From Gammaproteobacteria bacterium (GTDB lineage Bacteria > Pseudomonadota > Gammaproteobacteria > Steroidobacterales > Steroidobacteraceae), in NCBI GenBank assembly GCA_030831085.1, contig JAURLT010000003.1, positions 1 to 64,000 of the forward strand: 64,000 nucleotides of DNA. Direction: 5' to 3'. This document shows positions 28,036 through 38,200 of this stretch, one piece after another. The position numbers and the translations under genes are program-made. The notes below the pieces were generated by a model, which was not told the origin of the DNA, did not search any database, and saw only the letters and a program-made list of their open reading frames with translations. The first letter of the stretch is position 1; every line of letters starts with the position of its first letter.

Positions 28036-28147
28036 GACTCTTGAGTGACCTCTCTGCCGTTCTTCTATGACGCCTTTCCTCGTGGGAAGGTGCCGACTGC
28101 ATGGAGGAAAGAGTAGCAGGATCAGGGCCCTGGTACATAATGCCCGC

Positions 28148-28552
28148 ATGCAAGCCGTGAACTTTAATCAGCGCCTGCTGACCTCGGCCGGTGCCCTGCT
28201 GGCGGCCACCGGCATGGGGCTGGCTGCGGTGGGATCTCACCTGCTCGCCACGCAGCTGGAACCCGCAGCCTTGCGCTCTTTCGAGGCAGGGGTTCAGTTT
28301 CAGTGCCTGAATGCCCTCGGCACGCTGGTCATGGCCTGGTGGGCAGGTCGGACTGGATCGGGCCGGATCCTGGCGCTGACCGGTTGGGGGCTGGTGTCGG
28401 GCGTCATGCTGTTCAGCGGCAGCATCTACGCGACTCACGCCGGTTGGCTGGAATCTGCCGGCCCACTTGCCCCGATCGGCGGCACGTTGGTGATCGTGAG
28501 CTGGCTGGCCTTCGCCTTCGCCTGCCTCAGGCCGCGCCCAGCAGGCGGGTGA
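28148..28552 (+). CDS. ygdD: DUF423 small membrane protein (YgdD-like)
   Basis: 134-aa inner-membrane protein with four predicted helices. Typical DUF423 features are GLAAVGSHLLA near the start, FEAGVQFQCLNALGTL, and LFSGSIYATH followed by GPLAPIGGTL. ATG 28148 gives the family length; there is no clear ribosome-binding site. The 3' end overlaps the convergent Gfo/Idh gene by 26 bp. Function unknown. Confidence 0.9.
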   Translation: MQAVNFNQRLLTSAGALLAATGMGLAAVGSHLLATQLEPAALRSFEAGVQFQCLNALGTLVMAWWAGRTGSGRILALTGWGLVSGVMLFSGSIYATHAGWLESAGPLAPIGGTLVIVSWLAFAFACLRPRPAGG

Positions 28553-29459
28553 TCCGCTCGGCCGTCTCCAGCGCACGCAGACCGTCTTCACCCGTCACCG
28601 GTGGCGGCAGACCCTCCTCTATGCATCGAACGAAGGCCTTGATCTCCTCCAGCAGGGCGTCACCCTGGTCGAAGCGGCTTTCCTGCAGATCCACCCGGGG
28701 CGTACCGTCCGACTCGGACACCCCTGCCTTGCGCACCTCGGTCAGAAGCTTCTGCTGGAGGTCGATGGACAGGTAGGCATCCGCCTGGAAAACCCTGAGC
28801 TTGCGCTCGGCCTTCATGCTGATGCGGCTCGCGGTGACGTCCGCGACACAGCCATTGGCAAACCTCAGGCGGGCATTGGCGATGTCGGATTCGGCAGTGA
28901 ACACCGGCGCACCGACGGCATCGATCGACTCCAACGGAGAGCGGACCATGTCGAGGACCAGGTCGATGTCGTGGATCATCAGGTCGAGGATTACGCTGAC
29001 GTCCGTCCCGCGTGCCTTGAAGGGCGCCAGGCGGGTGGACTCGATGAAGCGCGGCGCCTGCAGACGCTCGCGGGCTGCAAGCATGGCGGGGTTGAAACGC
29101 TCGAGATGCCCGACCTGCAGGACTCGGCCATGATTGGCAGCCAGGTCGATCAGTTCACGCGCCTCCTGAACAGTAACCGTGATGGGCTTTTCGACCAGCA
29201 CATGCGCACCGGCTTCGAGCAAGTCGCCGGCAACCCGGCGGTGATGCGGCGTGGGCGTGACCACACTGACGGCATCGACTCGGCCCAGGAGGTCGCGGTG
29301 ATCGGCAAGCGCCTCACAACCGAGCTCTGCGGCCACGGCGTCTCGCGCCCGCGGATCGGGATCAACTACCCCGATAAGCTGCACACCCTGCAGGGAGGCG
29401 TACTTCTGGGCATGAAACTTCCCCAGATACCCGGCCCCGATCACTGCGACCCGTAGCAT
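28527..29459 (-). CDS. Gfo/Idh/MocA-family NAD(P)-dependent dehydrogenase
   Basis: 310-aa oxidoreductase acting on a sugar or sugar nucleotide. VAVIGAGYLGKFHAQKYASL is the Rossmann dinucleotide loop, EKPITVTVQEA contains the family Lys (EKP), and LDLMIHDIDLVLDM provides the catalytic His. VGHLERFNPA resembles UDP-GlcNAc 3-dehydrogenases such as GnnA, used to make 2,3-diamino lipid A, but no GnnB aminotransferase is adjacent, so this assignment is tentative. Confidence 0.88.
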   Translation of the reverse strand: MLRVAVIGAGYLGKFHAQKYASLQGVQLIGVVDPDPRARDAVAAELGCEALADHRDLLGRVDAVSVVTPTPHHRRVAGDLLEAGAHVLVEKPITVTVQEARELIDLAANHGRVLQVGHLERFNPAMLAARERLQAPRFIESTRLAPFKARGTDVSVILDLMIHDIDLVLDMVRSPLESIDAVGAPVFTAESDIANARLRFANGCVADVTASRISMKAERKLRVFQADAYLSIDLQQKLLTEVRKAGVSESDGTPRVDLQESRFDQGDALLEEIKAFVRCIEEGLPPPVTGEDGLRALETAERITRLLGAA

Positions 29460-29479
29460 CGCGCTAGTATAGAGAGGTC

Positions 29480-29776
29480 ATGACAGCCGAACAGGTCAAA
29501 ACGGGCCGTCGCCTGCCCTTGCCCAAGGGCGAATGGCGCTGGGTGGTGGTGTTCGCGGCAGGCGGCGTGCTGATCCTTCCCACGCTGGTGTACTTAGCGG
29601 GACTGGCTACCCTTGGCCCCTATGACGGCGGGCTGCCGGCGTTCTGGGGCTCCTTTTATCTGGCGCTTCTGACCCTCAAACCCACGGCCTGGCTGCTGGT
29701 CACGGGCCCCTACGGCCTGTTCTGGCTGCTTCGGCTGGCCCGCCGGGCTCTCGCCAGCGGCCAGCCCTCAGCCTAG
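29480..29776 (+). CDS. Small membrane protein of unknown function, 98 aa
   Basis: I do not recognise a family. Two strongly hydrophobic segments (about 22-45 and 58-90) with basic ends suggest an inner-membrane hairpin. GAGAGG precedes ATG 29480 by a few bases, supporting translation. The stop overlaps the convergent M28 peptidase stop by four bases. It may be an ordinary lineage-specific membrane protein. Confidence 0.65.
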   Translation: MTAEQVKTGRRLPLPKGEWRWVVVFAAGGVLILPTLVYLAGLATLGPYDGGLPAFWGSFYLALLTLKPTAWLLVTGPYGLFWLLRLARRALASGQPSA

Positions 29777-31446
29777 GGCTGGCGCTGCCCGGCGCTCTGA
29801 TCGCGAGCAGCCCGGAATTCGTTGTCCGGGTACCAGTTCGGCCAGGTCCCGCCCGAGGCCACCGTGGAGCCCACCTCAAACAGCAGGGTCAGGTCCTCGA
29901 TGGACCCGGCAACATCCCAGCCCTCGCGATAGTCGTCGGTCTGCTTGTGATAGTCGGTGTTGAAATAGGCGTCCACCCGGCGCTGGCCCTCGCCCGCCGG
30001 TTGTCCACGTAATTCGGTTCCGGACTTGATGTACAGCGCCGGCACGCCGACCTTGGCCAGGTTGACGTGATCAGAGCGGTAAAAATAGCCCGCCTCAGGG
30101 CTGGCATCAGGCGCCAGAACCCGCCCTTGGGCGGCAGCCGCCTCCGCCAGCAGGTCTTCCAACTCGGAGGCGCCAAAGCCGATCACCTGCAGGTCACGGG
30201 CGCGCCCCAGCGGTGCCAGCGAGTCGATGTTGATCACCGCGGCCGTTTTCTCGAGCGGCACGAGCGGATTAGCGGCATAGAACTCCGAGCCGATCAACCC
30301 GGACTCTTCCGCGGTCACCGACAGGAACAGGATCGACCTCTCCGGCGGCGGCGCCAGGCTACGGAAGGCCCGCGCGATGGCGAGGATGCCGGCCACCCCG
30401 GTCGCGTTATCCTGCGCGCCGTTGAAGATGGTATCGCCGCCGAGGGCAAGCGCCCGGCCCAGGTGATCCCAGTGCGCCACGTAAATGACGTATTCGTCTG
30501 GCCTGGTCGTGCCCGGCATGACGGCGGCCACGTTCGGTGACTTGGCCCGCCTGATCAGGTTACGCACGCCGGCATCCGCCCTGGCCGACAGCGGCACGGG
30601 GCGGAAGCCCCGCTGGCGGGCCGCAATAGACAAAGCATTGAGGTCCTCTCCCGCCAGCGCCAGCAACTCCCGCGCACGATCCAGAGTGATCCAGCCCTCG
30701 ATCGCCGAACGGCCCGCATTGCCGTCTGCCCGTTCCAGGTAGAACTGCGGCCCCGTCCAGCCATTGCGAACCACCGCCCAGGGGTAGGCCGCGGGCGCCG
30801 TGTCGTGGATGATGATGGCAGCCGCAGCACCCTGCCGGGCCGCCTCCTCGAATTTGTAAGTCCAGCGGCCGTAGTAGGTCATCGTCCGGCCGCGGAATAA
30901 TTCGGGATCCTCGGTAGCGAATCCCGGGTCGTTGACCAGGATCAGGGCGGTCTTGCCGCGCATGTCGAGGCCCGCGTAGTCGTTCCAGCCGTACTCAGGC
31001 GCGACGATGCCATAACCCACAAACACCACGTCACTGTCGGCCACGCTCGAGGCTGGCTGCACGCGCCGGGTGCCGACCACCATGTCATCAGCCAAGGCCA
31101 GGTCGAGCCGCTGGCCGGCGATCTCGAAGGACAGCCTGGCGTCCGCGGGCACTGCCGTGATCTCCACCAGCGGAACTTCCTGACGGAAACTGGCCCCGTT
31201 GGCCGGCCGCAGCCCCAGTTCCTGAAACTCCCGCTCCAGGAACTCGACGGTCCGTGCTTCACCGGGGCTACCCGGCGCCCTGCCTTCGAAGGCATCGGAA
31301 GCCAGTTCCGCCACCAGCGCTCGGTAGACGGGCTCGTTGATCTGCGCGGCAGCGCGCTGCAGCGAGGTCGGCTGGCCGGCGCAGGATGCCACCAAAACCC
31401 CATACAGGGCAGCTAAAAAACCCTTACAGAACATATCTATTCTCAT
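29773..31446 (-). CDS. M28-family metallopeptidase lipoprotein with PA domain
   Basis: 557-aa exported aminopeptidase. Signal and lipobox GVLVASC place Cys22 at the mature N-terminus. A protease-associated domain (about 150-270) is inserted before the catalytic part. Zinc ligands are visible in order: AHWDHLGR, GAQDNATGVAG, TAEESGLIGS, INIDSLAPLG and RSDHVNLAKVG. AGGGAG precedes ATG 31446; an earlier ATG at 31539 would read through the end of the upstream gene. The protein releases N-terminal residues from peptides at the envelope. Confidence 0.92.
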   Translation of the reverse strand: MRIDMFCKGFLAALYGVLVASCAGQPTSLQRAAAQINEPVYRALVAELASDAFEGRAPGSPGEARTVEFLEREFQELGLRPANGASFRQEVPLVEITAVPADARLSFEIAGQRLDLALADDMVVGTRRVQPASSVADSDVVFVGYGIVAPEYGWNDYAGLDMRGKTALILVNDPGFATEDPELFRGRTMTYYGRWTYKFEEAARQGAAAAIIIHDTAPAAYPWAVVRNGWTGPQFYLERADGNAGRSAIEGWITLDRARELLALAGEDLNALSIAARQRGFRPVPLSARADAGVRNLIRRAKSPNVAAVMPGTTRPDEYVIYVAHWDHLGRALALGGDTIFNGAQDNATGVAGILAIARAFRSLAPPPERSILFLSVTAEESGLIGSEFYAANPLVPLEKTAAVINIDSLAPLGRARDLQVIGFGASELEDLLAEAAAAQGRVLAPDASPEAGYFYRSDHVNLAKVGVPALYIKSGTELRGQPAGEGQRRVDAYFNTDYHKQTDDYREGWDVAGSIEDLTLLFEVGSTVASGGTWPNWYPDNEFRAARDQSAGQRQP

Positions 31447-31504
31447 CAGAAGCTCCCTGCCGGCCGCTTGCGGGAACGCACCACCAGGCCGGATGTCGAA
31501 CTGT

Positions 31505-31864
31505 TCAGGCGATATCCTGAGGCCAGTAACTGAACGCAATGACCGCCAGCAGCAGCCACATCGCCCCCTGGGCCTGCCAGCGCCAGCGGTGGCCCCGCTG
31601 CCACGCAGCGAACGCGATCCCGGCCACGATCGCCAGGATCCCGAACTGGATGACCGCCACCACCAGCGGGCGGTATTCCCCCACCATTGTCGGATGGTCG
31701 GAGGCCGCGACCAGGAACACCACCAGCACCATGGCCAGCACCGCCGAGATCGAGGCCGCCGACCCCAGCACCACGCCCGTTATGAACCCGAGTGGACCCA
31801 AATGCCTGCCTCCGGGTGGGTCGATCTCACGGATTCGACACAACCCCTTGATTGCCTTCACCAT
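31505..31864 (-). CDS. Small membrane protein of unknown function, 119 aa
   Basis: No family recognised. Three hydrophobic helices are likely (about 28-55, 64-85 and 92-112). The start is placed at ATG 31864 rather than 31939 because the longer form would overlap the divergent prc start. It lies 58 bp upstream of the M28 peptidase on the same strand and may be co-transcribed with it. Confidence 0.65.
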   Translation of the reverse strand: MVKAIKGLCRIREIDPPGGRHLGPLGFITGVVLGSAASISAVLAMVLVVFLVAASDHPTMVGEYRPLVVAVIQFGILAIVAGIAFAAWQRGHRWRWQAQGAMWLLLAVIAFSYWPQDIA

Positions 31865-31895
31865 CGGCCCTAGCCTAGGGTGACGAGGAGGACGA

Positions 31896-34058
31896 GTGTA
31901 CCAACCCAGCAAGGCTTCCGGCTCAATCCGACTGATCACCTGGCCGCGTGCGCTTGGGGCGGCTGTGGCCGTGCTGCTGCTGGCCGCCTACACGTCGGGC
32001 GAGTCGCCCAAAGCCACCGTCCCTCTTGCTACTGCCCACGCCACGGCCATGGAGGTCGAACCCACGGATCGGCACCGACGGGCAGCGCGGGTGATCACCG
32101 AAGTGATGGACCGACAGCATTATCGTCAGGCCGACCTCGACGACTCGCTGTCGCGTCAGGTCTTTGATGGCTACCTGGAAAGCCTGGACGGCAACCGCAG
32201 CTACCTGTTGGCGGCCGACGTCGAGGAGTTCTCGGTGTATCGCGATCGGCTGGACGACGCCCTGCGCAGCGGCGACCTGCTGCCTGCCTTTGCCATCTAC
32301 GCCCGCCTCCAGCAGCGCAATCGCGAGCGGATCGCCCATGCGCTGCAGGTGCTCGAGATCGAGCCTGACTTCACGGTCGATGAGGAGTTCAGCTTCGATC
32401 GCAGCGAGCAATCCTGGCCGGCGACCACGGAAGAGTTGGACGATCTGTGGCGTAAGCGAGTGAAAAACGACGCCCTGTCCCTGCGCTTGACTGGAATGCC
32501 CTGGCCAGAGATCCAGGAGACCCTGCGCAAGCGCTACCAGCGGGTGCTGAAGCGCATCGACCAGGTGAGCGCCGATGACGTGTTCGAGACGTTCATGAAC
32601 GCCTACTCGCACGCCTACGACCCGCATTCCAGCTACCTCTCGCCGCGCAATTCCGAGGAGTACAACATCGCGATGAGCTTGTCTTACGAGGGCATCGGCG
32701 CCTCGCTGCAGCTCATCGACGATTACGTGACGGTGATGAACGTGCTGCCCGGTGGTCCGGCCGCCCTGTCCGGCGACCTCAAGGTGAACGATCGCATCAC
32801 TGCCGTGGGGCAAGGCGAGCAAGGGCCGCTGACGGACGTCATCGGCTGGCGCCTCGACGACGTGGTTCAACTCATTCGGGGACCGGTCGACACGATGGTG
32901 CGCCTGCAGGTGCTGCCCGCGGGGGCCACCCCAGGCAGCCCGGAGGGCGTCATCGCCTTCACCCGCAACAAGGTCACCCTGGAGGCGCAGGCGGCACACC
33001 GGGAGTTGCAGAAGCAGGAACGCGACGGGGCCGAGTACGTGGTCGGCATCATCGACGTACCCAATTTTTACCAGGACTATCGGGCGCGTTCGGCGGGTGA
33101 TGAGGACTATCGCAGCACGACCCGGGATGTTCGGCGGCTCGTGGAAGAACTCAAGGCAGAGGGCATGGATGCGCTGGTCATGGACCTGCGCAATAACGGG
33201 GGCGGCCACCTGTCGGAGGCGACCGGTCTGGTCGGCCTGTTCGTCGACGAGGGGCCCGTGGTCCAGCTGCGCGAGACCGGCGGCAAGGTGGAAGTCCTGG
33301 ACGACCCCGAGCCGGGCGTTGCCTGGGACGGACCGCTGGTGGTACTGGTCAATCGGGCCAGCGCCTCGGCCTCAGAGATCTTTGCCGGGGCGATCCAGGA
33401 CTACCAGCGGGGGCTGGTGGTCGGCCAGCAGACTTATGGCAAGGGCTCGGTACAGAATCTCTATCCATTGGACCGCTACTCGTTGGGGCCACGCTCGGGC
33501 TTTGGCCAGTTGACCGTAACCATCGGCAAGTACTACCGGGTCACCGGCGAAAGCACCCAGCACCGCGGCGTCACGCCCGACATCGAGCTCCCCTCCCTCA
33601 TCGACCTTGAAGACATCGGTGAAAGCACCCGCGAGAGTGCGCTGCCCTGGGATACCATCAAGGCTGCGGATTTCCGGAGCGCGGCAGCCATGCGCTCCGG
33701 CGTCGGCGCAGAGCTGTCCTCGCTGCATGATGAGCGAGCTCGTACTGATGCCGACCTGCTGGCTCTGGAGGCCAGCCGTGAGGCCTTCGATCGCCTGCGC
33801 CAGCAGCAGAGCGTCTCCCTGCAGGAGCAACGCAGGCTCGAAGAGCGCGACCGGCTCGATGCCGAGCGTCTGGGACTCGAAAACCAGCGCCGTGCCGCTC
33901 GCGGCGAACCGGCCGTAGAATCCGTGGAGGCACTGGCCGAGGCAGAAACCCCGGATGCCCAGCTGGAAGAGAGCGTACGCATTGCGCTAGACCTGCTGAC
34001 CGCGGCGCCCTCTGACGCCCGCAAAGCCGCCGTGGAACGATCGAAGCCAGTCGGCTGA
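31896..34058 (+). CDS. prc: Tail-specific (C-terminal processing) protease Prc
   Basis: 720-aa S41A peptidase of the periplasm, degrading or trimming proteins and regulating peptidoglycan hydrolases. A membrane-anchor or signal segment lies at about 17-35. The N-terminal helical domain is followed by PDZ (YEGIGASLQLIDDYVTVMNV) and the catalytic domain. The Ser-Lys dyad is Ser491 in ASASASE and Lys516 in TYGKGSVQ, 25 residues apart as in E. coli. The C-terminal part is a long charged helical region with DUF3340 character. GTG 31896 has AGGAGG just upstream. Confidence 0.95.
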   Translation: MYQPSKASGSIRLITWPRALGAAVAVLLLAAYTSGESPKATVPLATAHATAMEVEPTDRHRRAARVITEVMDRQHYRQADLDDSLSRQVFDGYLESLDGNRSYLLAADVEEFSVYRDRLDDALRSGDLLPAFAIYARLQQRNRERIAHALQVLEIEPDFTVDEEFSFDRSEQSWPATTEELDDLWRKRVKNDALSLRLTGMPWPEIQETLRKRYQRVLKRIDQVSADDVFETFMNAYSHAYDPHSSYLSPRNSEEYNIAMSLSYEGIGASLQLIDDYVTVMNVLPGGPAALSGDLKVNDRITAVGQGEQGPLTDVIGWRLDDVVQLIRGPVDTMVRLQVLPAGATPGSPEGVIAFTRNKVTLEAQAAHRELQKQERDGAEYVVGIIDVPNFYQDYRARSAGDEDYRSTTRDVRRLVEELKAEGMDALVMDLRNNGGGHLSEATGLVGLFVDEGPVVQLRETGGKVEVLDDPEPGVAWDGPLVVLVNRASASASEIFAGAIQDYQRGLVVGQQTYGKGSVQNLYPLDRYSLGPRSGFGQLTVTIGKYYRVTGESTQHRGVTPDIELPSLIDLEDIGESTRESALPWDTIKAADFRSAAAMRSGVGAELSSLHDERARTDADLLALEASREAFDRLRQQQSVSLQEQRRLEERDRLDAERLGLENQRRAARGEPAVESVEALAEAETPDAQLEESVRIALDLLTAAPSDARKAAVERSKPVG

Positions 34059-34110
34059 ACTTTCCCGAATCAGACCTATCTACCCGGCGTCGTCTCGGTT
34101 AACGCCTATA

Positions 34111-34148
34111 GTGTTGTACTTGACTACAACACCAGATAACCGTAGCCT
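34111..34148 (+). promoter_or_regulatory. Promoter and perfect inverted-repeat operator of the RND operon
   Basis: GTGTTGTA (34111-34118) and TACAACAC (34125-34132) form a perfect 8-bp inverted repeat with a 6-bp spacer, the size usual for TetR-type repressors. TTGACT (34120-34125) lies inside it and, 17 bases on, TAGCCT (34143-34148) could be the -10. The operator would therefore cover the -35. ATG of the adaptor follows at 34179. No regulator gene is adjacent, so the binding protein is unknown. Confidence 0.65.
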
Positions 34149-34178
34149 ACGCGCCCCGATACAAGACGGATAACTTAC

Positions 34179-35270
34179 GTGAAACGCTCCCACCTAGTGC
34201 TGCCCGGTGTCCTGTTAGTCAGTGGATTGCTGCTCGCTGGCTGCGGGCGCGGGGGTCCCGGGGGCCCACCGGCCGGGCAGCCCGCCGTCGCCGAAGCCGT
34301 GGCCGTGGAGGTCGCCCCGCCGACGGTGGGCGAGATGCTGGCGGTGTATGCGGGCACGGCGTCCATTGCCGCTGATCGGCAGGCTTTCGTCATGCCCAAG
34401 GTGCGCGGGGAAATCCGGTCCGTGCTCGTCGAAGAAGGAGACCGGGTCACCAAGGGCCAGGTGCTGGCCAGGCTCGATGGAGACCAGTTGCGCCTGGAGG
34501 CCGCGCAGGCCGAGGCCAACCTGCGCAAGTTGGAGCGCGATTATGAGCGCAACCTCGAACTGCAGAAGCGCGGGCTGGTGAGCAGCACCGCGTTCGATAA
34601 CCTGAAGTTCGAGCTCGACGCGGCCAGGGCCACCTATGAGCTCGCGGCCCTGCAGTTGTCCTATACCTCGGTGACTGCGCCCATCCCGGGCGTGGTGACC
34701 GACAAGCTCGACGCAGTAAAGGTGGGCAACACCGTCACCCCGGTGGGAGGGGTCATCGAGTCTGCCGACAGCGCCATGTTCGTGGTGACAGATTTCTCCT
34801 CACTGGTGGTCAACCTCAGCGTACCGGAGGGGCAACTGCAGAAGCTGGCCGTCGGGCAGGCGGCAGAGATCACCCTCGATGCGCTGCCCGGCACACGATT
34901 TGCGGGCCGGGTGGCCCTGATCACCCCGCGGATCGACTTTGAGACCGCCACCTTCCCGGTCAAGGTGGAAATCCAGGAAGGCGGCGAGCTGCTTCGACCT
35001 GGCATGTTCGCTCGGGTCAGTATCGTCTATGACCGGCGCCCGGACGCTCTGCAGATTCCGCGCAGCGCACTGGTCGACGACGACGGCGGGCCGCGCGTAT
35101 TCGTGGTCGAGGGCGACCGGGCCCGGGAGCGGAACCTGCGCCTTGGACTGTCAAGCGGTGTCATGATCGAGGTTCTTGAGGGCCTCAGCCCAGAAGATCG
35201 AGTGGTAGTGGTGGGCCAGTCCGGCCTTCGGAATGATTCGTCAGTGCGCGTGATCGACACGCAACCATGA
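34179..35270 (+). CDS. RND efflux periplasmic adaptor lipoprotein
   Basis: 363-aa membrane-fusion protein. Lipobox LLLAGC places Cys22 as the lipid anchor. The lipoyl-like half-motifs (VRGEIRSVLVEEGDRVTKGQVLARLDG and SVTAPIPGVVTDK) flank a short helical hairpin (about 100-150), followed by beta-barrel and membrane-proximal domains. It should bridge an RND pump to an outer-membrane channel. Its stop overlaps the first pump gene by four bases. Confidence 0.93.
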   Translation: MKRSHLVLPGVLLVSGLLLAGCGRGGPGGPPAGQPAVAEAVAVEVAPPTVGEMLAVYAGTASIAADRQAFVMPKVRGEIRSVLVEEGDRVTKGQVLARLDGDQLRLEAAQAEANLRKLERDYERNLELQKRGLVSSTAFDNLKFELDAARATYELAALQLSYTSVTAPIPGVVTDKLDAVKVGNTVTPVGGVIESADSAMFVVTDFSSLVVNLSVPEGQLQKLAVGQAAEITLDALPGTRFAGRVALITPRIDFETATFPVKVEIQEGGELLRPGMFARVSIVYDRRPDALQIPRSALVDDDGGPRVFVVEGDRARERNLRLGLSSGVMIEVLEGLSPEDRVVVVGQSGLRNDSSVRVIDTQP

Positions 35271-38200
35271 GTCTCATCGATTTCGCGACCCGCAGACGGG
35301 TGACCGTGCTGATGTGCACGGTGGCCGTCGTGCTGTTCGGCGTGGTGTCCCTGACCCGACTGGACCTGGATCTGCTTCCCGACCTGACCTACCCCACGCT
35401 GACGGTACGCACCGACCTGCCGGGCGGTGCCCCGCTGGAGCTGGAAACCCTGATCACCCGCCCCATCGAAGAGGCAGTGGGCGTAATTCGCAACGTCCGC
35501 CAGGTCCGCTCGATCTCGCGTGCGGGACGCTCGGACGTCACCCTGGAATTCACCTGGGGGACCGACATGGACCTCGCTGGGGTCGACGTACGGGAGAAAC
35601 TCGACCTGCTGGAGCTGCCTCTCGCCGCCAGCCGACCCATCCTGCTGCGCTTCGATCCTTCGACGGAACCGGTCATGCGCCTGTCGCTGGTCGATGAGGG
35701 CCCCGCCCTCGCTGGAGAAGCTGCCATCGAGCGACTCAAGCGCGTGCGCAGGTTCGCGGACCAGCGGCTCAAGAATGAACTCGAGGGCGTGGAAGGCTCG
35801 GCGGCGGTCAAGGTCAGCGGCGGCTACGTCGACGAAATCCAGGTGTTGGTCGATCAGCAGCGGCTCGCCCGGCTGGGGCTGTCCATCGACACGGTGTCGC
35901 GAAGGCTGCGAGAGGAAAACGTCAACTTGTCCGGCGGCCGACTGGAACAAGGCTCGCAACGCTTCCTGGTCCGCACCTTGAACGAATTCAAAACCGTAGA
36001 GGAGATGGCCGACACCATACTCGCCTCGCCCGGCGGTAGCCCCGTCTTTCTCCGCGACGTGGCCGCGGTGCGCAGCGGCTACCAGGACCGGGACGCCATC
36101 ACGCGCACCGACGGGCGGGAGTCGGTAGAACTCGCCGTTTACAAGGAAGGTGACGCCAACACGGTGCAGCTGGCGGCCGGAATCAGGAAGCGCGTGGACG
36201 AACTGGGCAGCTTGCTGCCTGCGGGCACGCGGCTATCGGTGGTCTACGACCAATCGCGCTTCATTTCCTCGGCCATCTCCGAGGTCCGCGAGGCTGCCCT
36301 GCTGGGCGGTCTGCTGGCCATATTGGTGCTTTACCTGTTCCTTCGCGACGCACGCGCAACGCTGGTTACGGGCATCGCCATTCCGGTGTCGGTCATCGGC
36401 ACCTTCCTGCTGATGTACCTGTCAGACCTGTCCCTGAACATCATGTCGCTGGGTGGCATCGCGCTGGCCGTGGGCATGCTGGTCGACAACGCCGTAGTGG
36501 TGTTGGAAAGCATCGTGCGTCGCCATGAGGAGGGATTACCCCGCGCGGAAGCCGCCCGGGTGGGAACCCAGGAGGTGGCCTCGGCGGTCACCGCAGCCAC
36601 CCTGACCTCCGTGGCCGTCTTCTTCCCCATGGTGTTCATCAGCGGAGTGGCCGGCCAGTTGTTCCGGGACCAGGCCCTGACCGTTACCTATGCGCTGCTG
36701 TTCTCACTGGGCGTAGCGCTGACCCTGGTCCCGATGCTCGCTGCCGGCACTCCGCCCCGGCCGGCCCCCGAGCCGGGGCGCTTGGGGCGGATATCGGGGG
36801 CACTGGCTGCAGTCGGTAGTCTGCGCCGACGACTGTCCTCAAGCATTGCACGGACGATGCGCTGGCTGCTGACGCCGGCCGCATCCCTGACGCAGGGCGC
36901 GCTGAGCCGGGTAGAGGCCGCCTACCAGCCGCTGTTGGGCGCTGCCCTCGATCACCGGGGTCGGGTTGTGGGCATCGCCACCTTGGCGCTGGTGGCGAGC
37001 CTGGCACTCGTGCCGAGGCTTGGCAGCGAACTGATCCCCCAGATGTCGCAGGGCGAGTTCCTGCTCGACGTCAGGCTCGCTCCAGGCGCGACCCTGGAAC
37101 AGACGGACGCCGTGGTGGCGAAAGCCGAGGCACTGGTGCAGGCTCAGGCCGGCATCAGGCAGTCCTACGCGGTCAGCGGAACGGGCAACCGCCTGGATGC
37201 CGACCCGACCGACGCCGGTGAGAACACCGGCCGGCTGACCGTCACGCTGCAGGCGGGCGCCTCGCGGGGCGAGGAGAACCAGTCCATCGAAGAACTGCGC
37301 CAGGGCCTGCAGGACGTGCCGGGCGCGCAGTTCCGCTACAGCCGGCCGGCGCTGTTCAGCTTCGACACTCCCCTCGAGGTCGAGGTGATCGGCTATGACC
37401 TGCAGGCCCTGCAGCAGGCCGCCGAGCGGGTCCAGCTGGTCATGGCCGCAAGTCCGCTGTTCAGCGACGTCAAGTCGAGCGTCGAGAGTGGCAACCCGGA
37501 AGTGCAGATCCTGTTCGACCAGGACCGCGCCACCCGCCTGGGACTCGAAGTCAGGGACGTGGCGGACCGGGTCGTCTCCAGTATCCGGGGCGACGTAGCG
37601 ACGCGCTACAAGCTGCGCGATCGCAACATCGACGTGCTGGTCCGGGGCGTCGACACTCGGGCCTCCTCGGTGGAGGAGATCCGCAACCTGATTATTAACC
37701 CCGGCAGCGAACAGCCCGTGCCCCTGTCGGCCATCGCCGAGGTCCGGATTGCGACGGGGCCTGCCGAGATCCGCCGTGCGCGCCAGGAGCGGGTGGCCAT
37801 CGTCTCTGCCAACCTGGCCCAGGGTGACCTTGGAAACGCGCTGGCAGAACTGGATCGGATTGTTCAGTCGATTCCCCCGGCACCGGGCATCGACCTGCAG
37901 GTCGGTGGGCAGAGCGAGGAAATGCAGGCCTCCTTCCGCTCGCTGGAGTTCACGCTGATCATGGCTGTATTCCTGGTCTACCTGGTCATGGCCTCACAGT
38001 TCGAGTCGCTACTGCATCCGTTCGTGATCCTGCTAACCATCCCGCTGGCCCTGATCGGCTCCATCTGGGCGATGTTCCTGACCGGCACCACGCTCAACGT
38101 GGTGGCCTACATCGGAGTCATCATGCTGGCCGGCATCGTGGTGAACCAATCCATCGTTTTGATCGATGCGGTGAACCAGGCACGCACACGAGGACTCGAC

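Noticed and set aside
26281-28044. 587-codon plus-strand open frame opposite the GltD-like gene
   Set aside because: It mirrors a gene with clear FAD, NAD(P) and iron-sulfur motifs; composition is that of an antisense shadow.
31923-33209. 428-codon minus-strand open frame opposite prc
   Set aside because: Antisense to Prc, whose Ser-Lys dyad and PDZ domain are intact; no ribosome-binding site or family features.
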